NCBI RefSeq assembly: GCF_027213645.1
Contig: NZ_JAPWGL010000001.1
Coordinates: forward strand, 1,240,001-1,304,000
Direction of reading: 5' to 3'
Length of the DNA: 64,000 bases
From: Pedobacter rhodius
GTDB lineage: Bacteria; Bacteroidota; Bacteroidia; Sphingobacteriales; Sphingobacteriaceae
Position numbers and translations under genes: made by a program. The notes under the pieces are model-generated. The model ran no database searches and was not told where the DNA came from. It worked only from the letters and a program-made list of their open reading frames with translations. Shown in pieces: positions 63,226 to 64,000 of the stretch (within the stretch, counting starts at the first letter, position 1; each line of letters begins with the position of its first letter).

Positions 63226-63723
63226 CTAGTGTTTTTCTTTTCCGTTTCCATGGCCTTTTCCCTTATTTCCTTTACCATATATTTTTTTTGCCTGGCCTGG
63301 AGGCATTCCGTGTGGATGACCTTTAACGACGTAATATTTGTTATCGCGACTGTCTCTAATTACCAACTGGCCTTTATTGCCTTTATATTTTGCATACTTA
63401 ACTCTATCATTTTTAAAATTTAAGTAAGGTTTTGGCGAATTAATTACAACTTTATAGCCATTATATAAATCATAATTACCGAATCTTGCCGGCAAACTAT
63501 TTGCAAAAACCCAGTCGCTTCCATTTAAATAAACAAATTGTTTTTGCGGGACATAATAATAACTTTCTACATCAGGTAAATAATAATAATCTACATGGTC
63601 GTAACCAGCAGGACCCCATAATGGTTGCGAACCAATATTAACATTCACATTTAACTGGGCCTTAGCTGGTATGCTGAGTAATGATATCATCATAACCGCA
63701 GCAACTAAAAATAATCTTTTCAT
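63226..63723 (-). CDS. Secreted tyrosine-rich protein, paralog 2
   Basis: A 165-residue exported protein from ATG 63723, with signal peptide MKRLFLVAAVMMISLLSIPA then LNVNVNIGSQPLWGPAGYDH, YYYLPDVESYYYVPQKQFVY and LPARFGNYDLYNGYKVVINS. The C-terminus is Lys/Gly/His-rich (KGHPHGMPPGQAKKIYGKG). The core matches paralog 1 at most positions. An in-frame ATG at 63816 would give 31 extra residues with no signal peptide, so 63723 was preferred. Sigma-54-like motif at 63754-63769. Confidence 0.8.
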   Translation of the reverse strand: MKRLFLVAAVMMISLLSIPAKAQLNVNVNIGSQPLWGPAGYDHVDYYYLPDVESYYYVPQKQFVYLNGSDWVFANSLPARFGNYDLYNGYKVVINSPKPYLNFKNDRVKYAKYKGNKGQLVIRDSRDNKYYVVKGHPHGMPPGQAKKIYGKGNKGKGHGNGKEKH

Positions 63724-63753
63724 ATTCAATTTAATTTGTGTTTCGGATTTAAA

Positions 63754-63769
63754 TCCAAACGCCATGCCA
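63754..63769 (-). promoter_or_regulatory. Sigma-54-like motif upstream of paralog 2
   Basis: Minus strand: TGGCATGGCGTTTGGA, the same word and spacing as at 63140-63155 (14 of 16 positions identical), 30 bp before ATG 63723. Confidence 0.45.
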
Positions 63770-63780
63770 GAAATCGAAAC

Positions 63781-63812
63781 AAAAAAAAGGGTTTCTTTCG
63801 AAACGCCCTTTA
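63781..63812 (-). terminator. Terminator of the partial gene at the window end
   Basis: Minus strand: AAAGGGCGTTTC, loop GAAA, GAAACCCTTT, then a T run. It follows the stop at 63831. Confidence 0.8.
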
Positions 63813-63830
63813 TCACAACTAAATATCTCT

Positions 63831-64000
63831 TTAATGACGGCGGTCGCCTTTTTCGCCACCTCTTTCAGGCCGGTTGTTTCCGCCTCTGTTTTCATCTCTA
63901 CGACCATTGTTCTGAACCGGCCTTGAATTTCGCTCAACTTTTACAACAGTTTTCTGTGTGCGGATTGGACGATTATTATTTATAACAACGGTTTTGTTTC
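63831..64000 (-). CDS. 3' end of an Arg/Asn/Gly-rich protein (5' end outside the window)
   Basis: The last 55 residues of a protein: NKTVVINNNRPIRTQKTVVK, then ERNSRPVQNNGRRDENRGGN and a basic end GGEKGDRRH. The low-complexity Arg/Asn/Gly tail resembles the tails of the two neighbouring secreted paralogs, so it may be a third member of the cluster. The family cannot be confirmed because the signal peptide and core are not in the window. Confidence 0.6.
   Translation of the reverse strand, partial: NKTVVINNNRPIRTQKTVVKVERNSRPVQNNGRRDENRGGNNRPERGGEKGDRRH

Noticed and set aside
1..64000. tRNA, rRNA, prophage or insertion sequences
   Set aside because: No cloverleaf-like GTTCGAATC-type segments, rRNA words, integrase or transposase frames were seen on either strand.

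Overview
This window looks like a chromosomal segment of a Bacteroidota member, most likely family Sphingobacteriaceae (Pedobacter-like). The reasons are the AT-rich DNA, the near absence of Shine-Dalgarno sites, promoters of the Bacteroidota type (TTG, about 19 nt, TAnnTTTG), a SusC-like TonB-dependent receptor, OmpA/PorE-like and PorV/PorQ-like outer-membrane proteins, a ligase-associated DNA repair set and many Bacteroidota-only DUF proteins. The genus is an inference. I found no rRNA, tRNA, insertion sequence, prophage or CRISPR array.

Layout. 1-5.8 kb: envelope sugar genes (partial mannose-1-phosphate guanylyltransferase, kdsD, kdsA) with recQ between them, then a DUF2071 gene. 5.9-10.1 kb: a PorE-like OmpA protein, queE, a Rieske protein and a PIN toxin/antitoxin pair. 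10.2-17.3 kb: folD, lepA, an uncharacterised two-gene ABC system, a MATE exporter with a long structured leader, and a thioesterase. 17.4-18.1 kb: a decayed nucleotidyltransferase with its small intact partner. 18.4-26.9 kb: rpsO, pnp, rpe, a TonB-dependent receptor, serC and serA. 26.9-35.5 kb: a microprotein, SAM hydrolase, phoH, purC, a STAS protein, rnz, an MCE/MlaD protein and two tandem amidases. 35.5-42.2 kb: lptD, cinA, a 2-oxoacid dehydrogenase E2, a ferritin-like diiron protein and thioredoxin.

42.2-48.2 kb holds the complete ligase-associated DNA damage response set (exonuclease, ligase, Lhr-type helicase, PdeM phosphoesterase) on the minus strand. Facing away from it, at 48.3-49.6 kb, is a two-gene operon of a SatD-like protein with a C-terminal HTH and a DUF3307 membrane protein. 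Three tandem copies of a near-perfect 24-bp palindrome fill the intergenic region between the two. By eye the SatD-like domain has the motif order of a class III nucleotidyl cyclase. This is the best candidate in the window for an undescribed regulated system. 49.8-59.2 kb carries a DPP-IV peptidase, enoyl-CoA hydratase, ComEC, a helix-hairpin-helix beta-barrel protein, a PorV/PorQ-like protein and a MerR regulator. alaS follows, and the window ends in tandem secreted paralogs whose upstream regions share a sigma-54-like motif.

The second large-scale signal is a population of imperfect inverted repeats in the intergenic gaps. They belong to at least six word families, and some recur tens of kilobases apart (exact 16- and 17-nt shared words). 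Several sit at gene ends and may act as transcript-end structures.
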